Below are positions 1 to 7,382 of a DNA stretch of 30,881 nt, piece after piece; position 1 is the stretch's first letter; the number at the start of each line of letters is the position of its first letter. Position numbers and translations under genes: made by a program. The stretch lies in IMG/VR virus record IMGVR_UViG_3300030333_007226, positions 1-30,881 of that record; one strand, written 5' to 3'. This stretch comes from a virus. A model generated the notes under the pieces. The model was not told the origin of the DNA, searched no databases, and saw nothing but the letters and a program-made list of their open reading frames with translations.

Positions 1-2166
1 TTTAAAATTGTTCTGAACCCACCTTACAACTTTAAGATTGTTTGCTCGTCGTTCGTCGCTCATTGCGTCTCGGGTTTGGAAGCTTGTAGCGGTCTCAGGG
101 TTTAATTCTTTTAGTGCTGTTTCAATGTAACCCTTGATTGCCCTTCCGCTTTGGATCTCTTCTCTCGCCTTACTTTTGTCTGCCTCTTTTTCACCAAGGA
201 TACCGGCATATGCTTTTTTGGCGATGTCTACAATTCTATCAAAGTTTCTATTCAGATAATCCATCTGTAAGAGAACCTTTTCTTGCTCGGCTGGAGGCAT
301 ATCCTCCGCAAACAAAGCCTCCATTTGTAGTCGGGCTGGATCGTTTCCACGGCGAGCAGATGATATAGCGTAAGTAAAAGCAAACGGATTAACGCCTTCT
401 TTTGGTGCCTTGTATTGTGCGCCAAGGGGAAGCTCCAACTGCTTCATCGCGGTTGCCAAGGCTTCTTTGTTAATCGCATCCAAGCCTGCTTCCATAGCCT
501 TGCTGAATCTTCTGGAGAAATAAGCTCCTTGTTCATCGCTCCAGTTAGCATTAAAGATATTATAAATGCCCTCGTCCTTCGGGAACTCTCCAATGGGTGG
601 GTTCTCGCCATATTGATCGCCTGTTTCTACAAGACGGAAAGCAATGTTCTTTCCTCTCTCAACAGGCATAAAGTGTGTTAGTTCTGCGACAGATCTTTTA
701 AGATCGTCCTTGGATGCGTCCCATTTATTTGGGGCGAGCACTTTTCTCGCAACAAGTTTCTGACGAAGTTCTTCGTATTCTTTAGGGTAGTCGTTACCAT
801 AAGCGTAGATAACGTTATCAATAAAGTCTCTGGTGTTAACAACTGCCTGCTCTCGGGCTTCTCGATTTGGACCTCCAAAGGTGTCCTCGCCATTTATTGT
901 AAGGTCAATAACTAAGACTTCTTCGTTACTCATATTCATCTCAAACCCTATGTCTGCTTCACTATAGTCTTGCTGAAGAGTGGAATCTATTTCCTCTTGA
1001 ACCTCTACCTCGTCGCCCGGATACATTTCTGCTGCTTCTGGGTTTCTGGGATTATAGCCTAAATCATAAATATATCGCACCGTTGCTTGTGCGTCATATC
1101 CAGTGTCCTCGTAATCAACATCAATATTAAAGTATATTGTATCTGGTGCGAATTCGCCAACGGTTCGCGCAACTTCAAGCCCTGCGTATTCCTGAAGTTT
1201 TTCCAACTCCTCATACATATCAATACCAACTTCGGGTGGGTTCTCGTCAAGGCTCTGCTGGATTGCGCCAAAGACAGCATTAATCTTGTCTTGATCCCAA
1301 GCCGCATAATAGTATTCTACAATGTCGTAACTCGACAATTGCTGATCGGCAGCGTCGTAAGCATCGTAGGGGCTATCAGAATCCACATTCTCCTCATCAT
1401 AAACAAGAGCAACTTTTTCCAAGTCTTGCTCTTTAAGCTCTGCGTTTTTGTCGAGAATAAAGAAGAATATTTTGCCCTGCTCGGTTGAATAGTCGTCCCA
1501 GTAGTTGCGGCTTCTAGTTGCTGAGATACACCAGTTGGTTCCTTGCCCATAATAACAAGAAGCGCCTTCGGTGTGTGGGCGAACAACAAGTGTTGTCTTG
1601 TCCTGATAAATCCTGTCGGCATCATCACGCATTTGCTGTTTATGAACCTTCTCTGCTTCCTTGGCTTGGAAGACTGCCTGAGCGTTTTCAATTGCTTGCT
1701 TTAAGTCGTCAAGGTTTTTGTATGCGTTTAGATCTCGTCCGCCTCCTTGGGTGGGCAAGAATTTGTTTAACTTGTGAAAATCAGTAACAAGATCGCGAAT
1801 TTGACGAAAGAACTGATTCTTTATACCTCTTATGTTTGCGGTATCCAGCACGCGAGCCTGAGCGTCTTCATATGTTTTTATATACCATTCAACTCGTTGT
1901 TTTAAAAGCTTAACTGACTTGGCAAGATATTTGTTATTGCCGGAGGGATCTTCTTTTGAGAACAGGTCTGCGTAGTTGGCGTAGTCTGGATATTTCTTTT
2001 GGACCTGTTCAAGCCTGCCCTCAAAAAGAACGCGCTCAAAGATCATTCGATTAACTTTCCAGTTGTCTTTGCGTTCCCAGAGCATATCCTTCATGCTCTT
2101 GCGCTGGTTAGAGGTTTGATGGCGATTAATAAACTTACGCCAGTCGTTTGTAAAATCTGATTTCAT
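1..2166 (-). CDS. Large phage protein of unknown function, C-terminal part missing
   Basis: An open frame runs without a stop from the ATG at 2166 to base 1, giving 722 codons, so the gene continues beyond the left edge. No enzyme family is recognised. The most distinctive part is residues 201-240: GASCYYGQGTNWCIS followed by an aromatic-rich NYW..Y stretch and a hydrophobic strand. A similar G-x-T-x-WC(I/T) pattern occurs in PcfJ-like and other large phage proteins of unknown role. Residues 1-190 are mostly charged and helical with possible coiled coil, and the middle (about 250-400) is strongly acidic. A T4-late-type promoter lies 21-36 bases before the start and a GGAG lies about 10 bases before the ATG. 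Late control suggests a virion or late-function protein; this is inference. Confidence 0.85.
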   Translation of the reverse strand, partial: MKSDFTNDWRKFINRHQTSNQRKSMKDMLWERKDNWKVNRMIFERVLFEGRLEQVQKKYPDYANYADLFSKEDPSGNNKYLAKSVKLLKQRVEWYIKTYEDAQARVLDTANIRGIKNQFFRQIRDLVTDFHKLNKFLPTQGGGRDLNAYKNLDDLKQAIENAQAVFQAKEAEKVHKQQMRDDADRIYQDKTTLVVRPHTEGASCYYGQGTNWCISATRSRNYWDDYSTEQGKIFFFILDKNAELKEQDLEKVALVYDEENVDSDSPYDAYDAADQQLSSYDIVEYYYAAWDQDKINAVFGAIQQSLDENPPEVGIDMYEELEKLQEYAGLEVARTVGEFAPDTIYFNIDVDYEDTGYDAQATVRYIYDLGYNPRNPEAAEMYPGDEVEVQEEIDSTLQQDYSEADIGFEMNMSNEEVLVIDLTINGEDTFGGPNREAREQAVVNTRDFIDNVIYAYGNDYPKEYEELRQKLVARKVLAPNKWDASKDDLKRSVAELTHFMPVERGKNIAFRLVETGDQYGENPPIGEFPKDEGIYNIFNANWSDEQGAYFSRRFSKAMEAGLDAINKEALATAMKQLELPLGAQYKAPKEGVNPFAFTYAISSARRGNDPARLQMEALFAEDMPPAEQEKVLLQMDYLNRNFDRIVDIAKKAYAGILGEKEADKSKAREEIQSGRAIKGYIETALKELNPETATSFQTRDAMSDERRANNLKVVRWVQNNFK

Positions 2167-2186
2167 TAAGGCGGACTCCGAACATT

Positions 2187-2202
2187 ATAAATAGTATTTA
2201 TT
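2187..2202 (-). promoter_or_regulatory. T4-late-type promoter before the 722+ codon gene
   Basis: On the minus strand this reads AATAAATACTATTTAT. The T4 late promoter consensus is TATAAATA, often followed by CTATT. The same CTATTTAT block follows a TAAA-containing octamer before three other genes in the window. It begins 36 bases before the ATG at 2166. No sigma-70 site is seen here. Confidence 0.6.
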
Positions 2203-2210
2203 CATACAAA

Positions 2211-2235
2211 AAGAGGCACCAATTTGGTGCCCCTT
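2211..2235 (-). terminator. Rho-independent terminator after hsp20
   Basis: On the minus strand, AAGGGGCACC, a loop of about five bases and GGTGCCTCTTTTT follow the hsp20 stop codon by about 28 bases. The core stem is six perfect pairs, extended past one mismatch, and ends in a T run. It separates hsp20 from the late gene that starts at 2166. Confidence 0.8.
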
Positions 2236-2262
2236 AAGTAATGCTCAACTTATTTTCTTAAC

Positions 2263-2700
2263 TCACTTAATTTTAACAGTGCGAGTATAAGTTGTAGCAT
2301 CAGCGGTAGGAACTGAAAGTGATAGAATACCGTTTTGATAAGTAGCAGTGATATTCTCTACGTCAGTGCCTTCTGGTAGACGCCAAGAGCGTCGGAATGA
2401 AGAGCAGGCGAAGGAGGCTTCTGTGTTCTCTTCTTGTGTGTATGAAATCGTAAGATTATTTTCTTCAATGTTAACATTGATATCGTCTTTGCTAACCCCT
2501 GGGGCGGCAACAGAAATAGTATAACCTGTTTCATTTTGTTGAACATTAAACCTCGGACTGATGCTGTGCTCCCTGCGATTACTTCGACTTACCCCATAGA
2601 TTGGAGCATCGCTGAAGAAAGAATCAAAGAAGCGATCCGAAAAGATAGAACCAAATGGATTGGTGATTGTGCCCCTAACGGGCGTAATTGAATTTGACAT
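2263..2700 (-). CDS. Hsp20 family small heat-shock protein
   Basis: This 145-residue protein has the layout of an alpha-crystallin small heat-shock protein, an ATP-independent holdase that keeps unfolding proteins soluble. A Phe-rich N-terminal arm (residues 16-30) precedes the alpha-crystallin domain (about 47-130), with the typical APGVSKDDI strand-turn (66-74), FRRSWRLPEG (102-111) and the NGILSLSVP strand (123-131). The short C-terminal tail (TVKIK) resembles but does not match the usual I-x-I anchor. Hsp20 genes are known in T4-like cyanophages. The start has a good AAGGAG. It is followed by a terminator and preceded by its own promoter-like region and a leader hairpin, so it is probably a single-gene unit. 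Together with GroEL and the GroES-like gene it makes a phage folding set. Confidence 0.95.
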   Translation of the reverse strand: MSNSITPVRGTITNPFGSIFSDRFFDSFFSDAPIYGVSRSNRREHSISPRFNVQQNETGYTISVAAPGVSKDDINVNIEENNLTISYTQEENTEASFACSSFRRSWRLPEGTDVENITATYQNGILSLSVPTADATTYTRTVKIK

Positions 2701-2715
2701 TTTATTTCTCCTTGT

Positions 2716-2736
2716 ATACCCCTGTCTTTGGGGTAT
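2716..2736 (-). promoter_or_regulatory. Leader hairpin just before the hsp20 ribosome-binding site
   Basis: A perfect inverted repeat, ATACCCC, loop of seven, GGGGTAT, sits in the transcribed leader and ends one or two bases before AAGGAG. The ribosome-binding site itself is not inside the stem. It could stabilise the 5' end or form a temperature-sensitive structure as in other small heat-shock leaders; only the repeat is seen. Confidence 0.5.
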
Positions 2737-2768
2737 TTATAATTTAATCACCCCAATACAAGCGTCAA
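2734..2768 (-). promoter_or_regulatory. Promoter region of hsp20 (sigma-70-like and/or late-like)
   Basis: On the minus strand TTGACG (2768-2763) is followed after 16 bases by TAAATT (2746-2741), a weaker relative of the sigma-70 sites elsewhere in the window. Overlapping it is an exact T4 late octamer, TATAAATA (2741-2734), but without the CTATT extension. Either or both could be used. No sigma-32 consensus was found. Confidence 0.5.
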
Positions 2769-2786
2769 GTGTTTTTTTAAAAAAAA

Positions 2787-3002
2787 TTAAAATTCACTTC
2801 GATATTTTGTTCTTGTAAGGCTCAAAGATAGATCGGGGATGTAGCTGCCACTAAGGTGATTGCCCTTAATGATTGCTAAAACAATTCCATTGTAATTTTT
2901 TATTGCCTTACCATACGCATGCTGGTAGTCAAACGGTGCCTCAAAAGATTCACACTTAATTTTTTCTTCTGAGACGTTATAAACAACTGCTGTCCAAATC
3001 AT
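2787..3002 (-). CDS. Small phage protein of unknown function (71 aa)
   Basis: I place the start at the ATG at 3002, which overlaps the stop of the upstream methylase gene by one base (TAATG) and has GGAG five or six bases before it. An earlier in-frame ATG at 3056 lies inside the methylase gene and has no comparable ribosome-binding site. The 71-residue product starts MIWTAVVYNV and has alternating hydrophobic strands and a IIKGNH segment near residue 43. No family is recognised. Tight coupling to the methylase suggests co-expression only. Confidence 0.7.
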   Translation of the reverse strand: MIWTAVVYNVSEEKIKCESFEAPFDYQHAYGKAIKNYNGIVLAIIKGNHLSGSYIPDLSLSLTRTKYRSEF

Positions 3003-3502
3003 TATCGCTCCATTGTATATGCTGTTGGTGATGCGGGGGGTGCTGTGGTGCTCCACTGGCTGCCAAAAATAACGACAGCAGATGGGAAAGGTGCGGCGTT
3101 ATCTGAGCCCCCAAATTTGAGACGACCCTTGACAAAATAAATTGCGTGTGCCTTCATAACATACTCATGCCAATACTTGGTGTCGGTGCGGGCTGGAATT
3201 AGCATAACTACTCGTGTTCTGTTTTTTAATGATTCCTCATAACCTTTCTTGATCCACCTATCAATGCCCCTGCCATATGGCGGGTTAACAAAAACATTGT
3301 GCCCATACCAGTCCTCAATCAATCCATCGTCTTCTGGTGTGAAGAATTTTTTGCATTTAGCATTGTGCATAGTAGCACATGCATCCAGCGTAAAAGGACC
3401 GAGTTCCAAATTTAACTTGTCATAAAATTCTTGTGGTGTTGCCCAGTCTTGCTGCTTGCTGGAAAACATTAAGTCTTTTCTCCATGGCGTTTGTTTGCTC
3501 AT
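3002..3502 (-). CDS. Phage-type DNA N6-adenine methyltransferase
   Basis: The 166-residue protein matches the compact phage N6-adenine methyltransferase family (Dam-type, Pfam DNA_N-6-adenine-Mtfase). It shows the family's WATPQEFYDKL start (residues 20-30), FTLDACA (37-43) and the catalytic NPPYGR motif (73-78), a form of the DPPY motif of amino-methyltransferases. It should transfer a methyl group from S-adenosylmethionine to adenine in DNA, protecting phage DNA or marking it. The start overlaps the upstream stop as ATGA. This is a different family from the Dam/D12 enzyme at 7383-8177. The target sequence cannot be read from the protein. Confidence 0.9.
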   Translation of the reverse strand: MSKQTPWRKDLMFSSKQQDWATPQEFYDKLNLELGPFTLDACATMHNAKCKKFFTPEDDGLIEDWYGHNVFVNPPYGRGIDRWIKKGYEESLKNRTRVVMLIPARTDTKYWHEYVMKAHAIYFVKGRLKFGGSDNAAPFPSAVVIFGSQWSTTAPPASPTAYTMER

Positions 3503-3951
3503 TGCTCATCCTTGCGTGGTCGTCCACGCTTTCTTTTAACAGTGCCTACTCCGCCAGCACCCCAGAACTTTTTGTTCTTTTTTTGATCGGTTACTAAAAG
3601 TGCTCCAATATATTTTCCGTTTGAATCTTCACCAACCCAATATTGTAAAGGTTCAGAGTCTAAATTTCCATATAGGGGTTGTGGTTTTTTCTTTTGATAT
3701 TTCTTGCGAGGAGGCGGTTGATTAAGATATTCGATACACCTTCTCACAACATCGTCCTCAGAAATGTAGTCATCCAAGTATGGCTGATAATCAATATCAA
3801 TATAGACGCCCACTACCCACTTCTTAATGCCGTAACCAGGCACGGTGCCATAGAAGTCAGAGCCGTGATATTTACCTTCTCTCTTCTTTTTATCGCGATC
3901 TGGAAGCAAACTTCCATACTCACTCATTTGTCTCAAAGAGCATTCAATCAT
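3499..3951 (-). CDS. Unknown protein with a C-terminal AT-hook-like tail
   Basis: The 150-residue protein has no recognised fold. Its C-terminus (residues 139-148, KRKRGRPRKD) contains GRPRK, the core of an AT-hook, which binds the minor groove of AT-rich DNA. A Lys/Pro-rich stretch (about 80-92) precedes it. The gene lies directly before a DNA adenine methylase and overlaps it by four bases (ATGA), which fits a DNA-associated role, but that is inference. AAGGAT lies before the ATG at 3951; an internal Met at residue 9 is a less likely start. Confidence 0.65.
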   Translation of the reverse strand: MIECSLRQMSEYGSLLPDRDKKKREGKYHGSDFYGTVPGYGIKKWVVGVYIDIDYQPYLDDYISEDDVVRRCIEYLNQPPPRKKYQKKKPQPLYGNLDSEPLQYWVGEDSNGKYIGALLVTDQKKNKKFWGAGGVGTVKRKRGRPRKDEQ

Positions 3952-3954
3952 TTT

Positions 3955-4260
3955 CTATCCTTTTAGTAAAGAATTGTTTTTTGCTGCGAGTTTCTCTTCT
4001 ACGATATCTGGCGACCCAACCACCGTGATATCAAAAGAACTATTGCCACTATTAATATGAAGTTTAGTAAATTCGTGACGAGGATCAAGTCCCTCGGGCA
4101 TAAGCTTCTTATCTTCTTTTAGAAGTTTTAAGGTTTGGATGTCTTCCCTCAAGCAAACAACAAAATCAGGATTGACATAGACAGGTCTAATCTTGAATTG
4201 ATTGTCGCTCGAAGTAAACCTATTTTGTTTAAAAAGTTCCGTTAGCTTTACTGTCGCCAT
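3955..4260 (-). CDS. Unknown protein (101 aa)
   Basis: The start is placed at the ATG at 4260 (MATVKLTELF) because AAGGAAG lies six bases before it. A longer frame from 4314 lies within the upstream gene and lacks a ribosome-binding site. The reading frame overlaps the end of the upstream gene by 32 bases and stops three bases before the next start. The product has mixed strands and helices and a VVGSPD turn near the C-terminus. No family recognised. Confidence 0.7.
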   Translation of the reverse strand: MATVKLTELFKQNRFTSSDNQFKIRPVYVNPDFVVCLREDIQTLKLLKEDKKLMPEGLDPRHEFTKLHINSGNSSFDITVVGSPDIVEEKLAAKNNSLLKG

Positions 4261-4483
4261 AGTTTTCTTCCTTGTGATCGTGTTTAAGTGGGTATACATG
4301 TCGTGCATCAACACACCAAGTTTGTCCGTTATACAACACTGAGTAAGTATTATAAGAGGAACCCACTACCACCGCCGATGATGGCTTTGTTAGTTTAATA
4401 TATTCTGACAGTGATCCTTGATTGTAATCATATTGATATAGCATCACTTCAGATGGAATATAGGCTAAATCACCCTTCTTCAT
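4229..4483 (-). CDS. Small unknown protein, possibly SH3-like (84 aa)
   Basis: The 84-residue product begins MKKGDLAYIPSEV, continues with a TKPSSAVVVGS strand and ends with YNGQTWCVDARHVYPL. The spacing of short beta strands with a GDL start and a W.VD...V.PL end resembles small SH3-like barrel proteins common in phages. This is a weak structural guess. GAGG lies before the ATG. It overlaps both neighbours, so it is part of the 4790-2787 transcription unit. Confidence 0.65.
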   Translation of the reverse strand: MKKGDLAYIPSEVMLYQYDYNQGSLSEYIKLTKPSSAVVVGSSYNTYSVLYNGQTWCVDARHVYPLKHDHKEENYGDSKANGTF

Positions 4484-4790
4484 TTTCTTCCTCTTGTGCG
4501 CCCCCCTCAGACTCCTCTTCGGGTGGTGGATTCTCTAAATAATGCTGATATCCGCTTAAGATTGACATGCACTCTTCCATGCGACTATCTGCTTTTGACA
4601 TCTGAATACGGATACTATGGAGTAGCTGAAGAGCCTCCACCGCATCGACTTCTGTTTGTGACAGCTTATCAGAAACGTTTGCCGTCCGCTTGGATGTAAA
4701 TGATAGTTCATTTTGTATATATTTTAACATGTGTGACACCTCGCTTGGTACATCCTCAAGCTCGGTTATTAAATTCAGTGTTACGTTCAT
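4470..4790 (-). CDS. Unknown coiled-coil protein with acidic tail (106 aa)
   Basis: First gene after a strong sigma-70-type promoter. Residues 10-75 are predicted helical with heptad-like hydrophobic spacing, and the last 20 residues are almost all Glu, Gly and Pro, giving a very acidic tail. No family recognised. The ribosome-binding site is GGAG before the ATG at 4790. An acidic tail of this kind can mimic DNA or recruit partners, but nothing in the sequence shows which. Confidence 0.7.
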   Translation of the reverse strand: MNVTLNLITELEDVPSEVSHMLKYIQNELSFTSKRTANVSDKLSQTEVDAVEALQLLHSIRIQMSKADSRMEECMSILSGYQHYLENPPPEEESEGGAQEEENEEG

Positions 4791-4812
4791 TATTTCTCCG
4801 ATTTATAATATT

Positions 4813-4841
4813 AATATAACAGATGTAGATTTGTCTGTCAA
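4813..4841 (-). promoter_or_regulatory. Sigma-70-type promoter for the 4790-2787 gene cluster
   Basis: Minus strand: TTGACA (4841-4836), 17 bases, TATATT (4818-4813). The spacer ends in CTGT, like other promoters of this window. It lies in the 60-base gap between the genes ending at 4851 and starting at 4790. Confidence 0.85.
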
Positions 4842-4850
4842 GTGTTTATT

Positions 4851-5495
4851 TTATTTTTTATTTGAATATTTCAACCATCGCTCTTCGACGATGTAAGTTT
4901 CATTATTGTCTAGCGGCAAGATTTTATACTTTTTGGTGTTCTTTGCCGCCGTTGTAATTGGCTCAGGTCCAACTTGAAGAATTGCAAACATATTTATCCC
5001 TTCGTTAATGTTACAGGGATTATTTTTTCTAAGAGATACATAATCATTAACTTTAAACTTTGGACTAGCATAGTGCGATTCTAAAACCTTGAGTGCATAT
5101 TTGTTTTGAGTAAGAGAGGTATACTGCTTCTCAGAAGGAATAAATTCTTCATCGTATAAAACTCGGTAAGCCAAATCTCCATAATAAGGGGGGTTTGCAC
5201 AATAATAAAGAGCGCATATCTTAGCAGTTTCACGATGAATGTCGTTATATTGTGCGCTCCACTTTGTTCTACCTACTTCAGTTTCTAAATAGCTTTTTTC
5301 AATATCACAAAAAGCATCATATTGTTTCTGCGTGACGCCGCCATATTTTTTAAACCCAACAGCCAAGGACGACAAAAATGAAAACACATTCGGACTAATA
5401 TTCTTTTCTTGCTTGAGCGCAATAATACGCTGCAATATATTTGGATTAGATATACGGGGTACGGCGACCTTCTTGTATGAAGAGTAGTAGTCCAT
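4851..5495 (-). CDS. Unknown phage protein (214 aa)
   Basis: The start is set at the ATG at 5495 (MDYYSSYKK), which has AGGAG five bases before it. A longer frame to 5609 would lie inside the upstream gene. The 214-residue product has a helical N-terminal third (residues 15-75) that resembles short helical modules of other phage proteins, a CALYYCANPPYYGDL segment in the middle and a strand-rich C-terminal part ending with a SNKK tail. The NPPYYG string looks like a methylase DPPY motif, but no SAM-binding motif accompanies it. The function is unknown. Confidence 0.7.
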   Translation of the reverse strand: MDYYSSYKKVAVPRISNPNILQRIIALKQEKNISPNVFSFLSSLAVGFKKYGGVTQKQYDAFCDIEKSYLETEVGRTKWSAQYNDIHRETAKICALYYCANPPYYGDLAYRVLYDEEFIPSEKQYTSLTQNKYALKVLESHYASPKFKVNDYVSLRKNNPCNINEGINMFAILQVGPEPITTAAKNTKKYKILPLDNNETYIVEERWLKYSNKK

Positions 5496-5503
5496 TTTGA
5501 CTC

Positions 5504-5785
5504 CTAACCAGCCCCTCCTGCTACCATGACATCCCAAAACATTTTGCCAATTAGCATTATCACGCCAGATGTGACGAGCCACTGAACTCTTGATGTGCTT
5601 TCTTTCCATAATTCTAACGCTCTTATTCTTGCATATAGCCCCGAATCTGGATTATAAACTGCCTCTTTGATCTTAGAAATGTCTTCACACATTCTTTCTT
5701 GATTCGCAGAAAGTGAATCAATGCCATTAAGCAAGCGCTCCAGTTTAGCATTTAACTCTATCAATGTATCAGTATGCTGGTCCAT
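5504..5785 (-). CDS. Coiled-coil, single-membrane-segment protein (holin-like?)
   Basis: The 93-residue protein has an N-terminal coiled coil (about 5-45), a conserved-looking VYNPDSGLYARIRALE segment (43-58) and one hydrophobic segment near the C-terminus (about 68-90, SGVIMLIGKMFW). This layout is like XhlA-type or other small phage membrane proteins, some of which act as holins or holin partners. A role in lysis is a guess. The ribosome-binding site is weak. It lies between groEL and the 214-residue gene, ending before the latter's ribosome-binding site. Confidence 0.65.
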   Translation of the reverse strand: MDQHTDTLIELNAKLERLLNGIDSLSANQERMCEDISKIKEAVYNPDSGLYARIRALELWKESTSRVQWLVTSGVIMLIGKMFWDVMVAGGAG

Positions 5786-5808
5786 CAGTAGTATATAGTT
5801 TGCTATCG

Positions 5809-7380
5809 CTATTGATCCTGAACAATTGCATAATTTGCGGTTAATAATGTACCTGCGGCGGAGGCAGCATTTTGTAGGGCACAGCGTGTTACTTTAGCAG
5901 GATCCAATATTCCCGATTCAAACAAATCCACAAATTCACCTGTTGAAAAATCCCAACCCTCACTATCCTTTGAGTTTAAAATACGATTAACGGTAAGATC
6001 AGGAGAGCTTCCCGCATTGATTGCCATTTGTTTTAATGGCTCCTGAATAGCACCTTTGATAATTTCGACACCTAACTCTTGCTCTTCGTTTGCAACCTTA
6101 ATATCCAGATCGCTACTTGCACGAACCAAGGCTGTTCCGCCACCCGCCACGATGCCCTCTTGTTGCGCTGATTTAACCGCCTCAAGAGCATCTTCAATGC
6201 GATGCTTTCTTTCGATCATCTCTACTTCAGTAGCGCCGCCAACACGAATGACAGCAACACCAGATGCTAACTTAGTAATGCGGTCCTGAAGTCGTTCGCA
6301 TTCATGAAGATTTTCTGTTTCTTCTAGTTGTGCTTTTAAGGTTTCAATACGATTCTCAATCTCATCAACATCGCCTTTACCGCCCATGATTGTAGTAAGA
6401 TATCGACTAATTTCAATTTTGTTTGCAGAACCTAGGTCAGAAAGTTTTGTATCACGAACTCTCATGCCACTGAGTCTGTTTACAAAGGTAGCGCCAATCG
6501 AAATAGCGAGATCTTGAAGAATACCTCTACGCTCCTCACCATACCGAGGTGCCTTAACTGCTGCCACCTTCATGGTGCCCCGAACCGTATTCATAATCAA
6601 GGCAGCTAATGCTTGCCCCTCAACCTCTTCCGCAAAAATAACGAGAGGTCTTCCCTCGCGTGCTACAACTTCTAATACCGGCAAAATTTGATCTACTGTT
6701 TCAATTTTTTCATCCGTAACGAGCAAAAGAGGATTATCGTATCGAGTTGTGGCAGTGCGCTCATCTGTGACAAACGCAGACGCAGCCCAGCCAGATGCGA
6801 GGCGAAAACCCTCAACAAGATCAAGAGAAGTTTCAACTGAGCGTGCCTCTTGGATTGTAATTGCCCCATCTTTTCCCGCTGCATCAACAGCGGTAGCCAC
6901 AAGATTACCAATCACTTCATCACCATTCGCAGAAATTGTGGCAATACGATTAATGTCTTCTATTGAAGAAATTGGGCGTGACTGTTCTTCAAGATTTGCT
7001 GCCACGACAGCGACAGCCTTGTCAATCCCCCTCTTTAACTCCACAGGAGACACACCTGCTGTAATGTACCTTTGGGCGTGTTGAAGTATAGCACGACAAA
7101 GAATCGTAGTTGTTGTAGTGCCATCGCCAGCATCAGAGTTCGTCTGCTCGGCTGCTTGCTTAATGACTTGAGCGCCAGCGTTCATAAAGTGATCATCAAA
7201 CTCAACAAACTTTGCAACAGTTACTCCATCTTTTGTAATGATGGGTCGCTTGCCCTTTTCTTGTAAAATTACATTACGACCTTTTGGACCTAATGTCGTG
7301 GCAACATTGTTAGTTAAGGTTTCAACACCTTGTAATATTTTTGACTGTAGTTCTTCATTAGAACAATATTTTCTGCTCAT
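5809..7380 (-). CDS. groEL: GroEL chaperonin (phage-encoded)
   Basis: The 523-residue protein is a complete GroEL, the ATP-driven double-ring folding chamber. ATP-site motifs are intact: ATTLGPKGRNV (27-37), DGVTVAK (51-57), DAGDGTTTT (83-91) and the VAGGG segment near the C-terminal equatorial part, preceded by the IEDAL aspartate that corresponds to catalytic D398 of E. coli. It is about 25 residues shorter than the bacterial protein because the flexible Gly-Gly-Met tail is absent; it ends NYAIVQDQ. No groES lies next to it, unlike bacterial operons; a divergent GroES-like gene lies 16 kb away at 22982-23269. AAGG lies before the ATG, two bases after the Dam stop. Phage GroELs are known in several large phages and are thought to fold virion or replication proteins. 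Confidence 0.97.
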   Translation of the reverse strand: MSRKYCSNEELQSKILQGVETLTNNVATTLGPKGRNVILQEKGKRPIITKDGVTVAKFVEFDDHFMNAGAQVIKQAAEQTNSDAGDGTTTTTILCRAILQHAQRYITAGVSPVELKRGIDKAVAVVAANLEEQSRPISSIEDINRIATISANGDEVIGNLVATAVDAAGKDGAITIQEARSVETSLDLVEGFRLASGWAASAFVTDERTATTRYDNPLLLVTDEKIETVDQILPVLEVVAREGRPLVIFAEEVEGQALAALIMNTVRGTMKVAAVKAPRYGEERRGILQDLAISIGATFVNRLSGMRVRDTKLSDLGSANKIEISRYLTTIMGGKGDVDEIENRIETLKAQLEETENLHECERLQDRITKLASGVAVIRVGGATEVEMIERKHRIEDALEAVKSAQQEGIVAGGGTALVRASSDLDIKVANEEQELGVEIIKGAIQEPLKQMAINAGSSPDLTVNRILNSKDSEGWDFSTGEFVDLFESGILDPAKVTRCALQNAASAAGTLLTANYAIVQDQ

Positions 7381-7382
7381 CG

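Noticed and set aside
1087-1488. Plus- and minus-strand frames within 1-2166
   Set aside because: They are shadows of the continuous 722-codon minus-strand frame.
2187-2194. Plus-strand TATAAATA at 2187 and similar places as late promoters for plus-strand genes
   Set aside because: No plus-strand gene follows any of them; they are the reverse side of the CTATTTAT block of minus-strand sites.
5100-5240. NPPYYG in the 214 aa protein as a fourth methyltransferase
   Set aside because: No SAM-binding motif or methyltransferase strand order surrounds it.
5496-5609. N-terminal extension of the 214 aa protein
   Set aside because: It lies inside the end of the holin-like gene and has no ribosome-binding site, while the ATG at 5495 has AGGAG.
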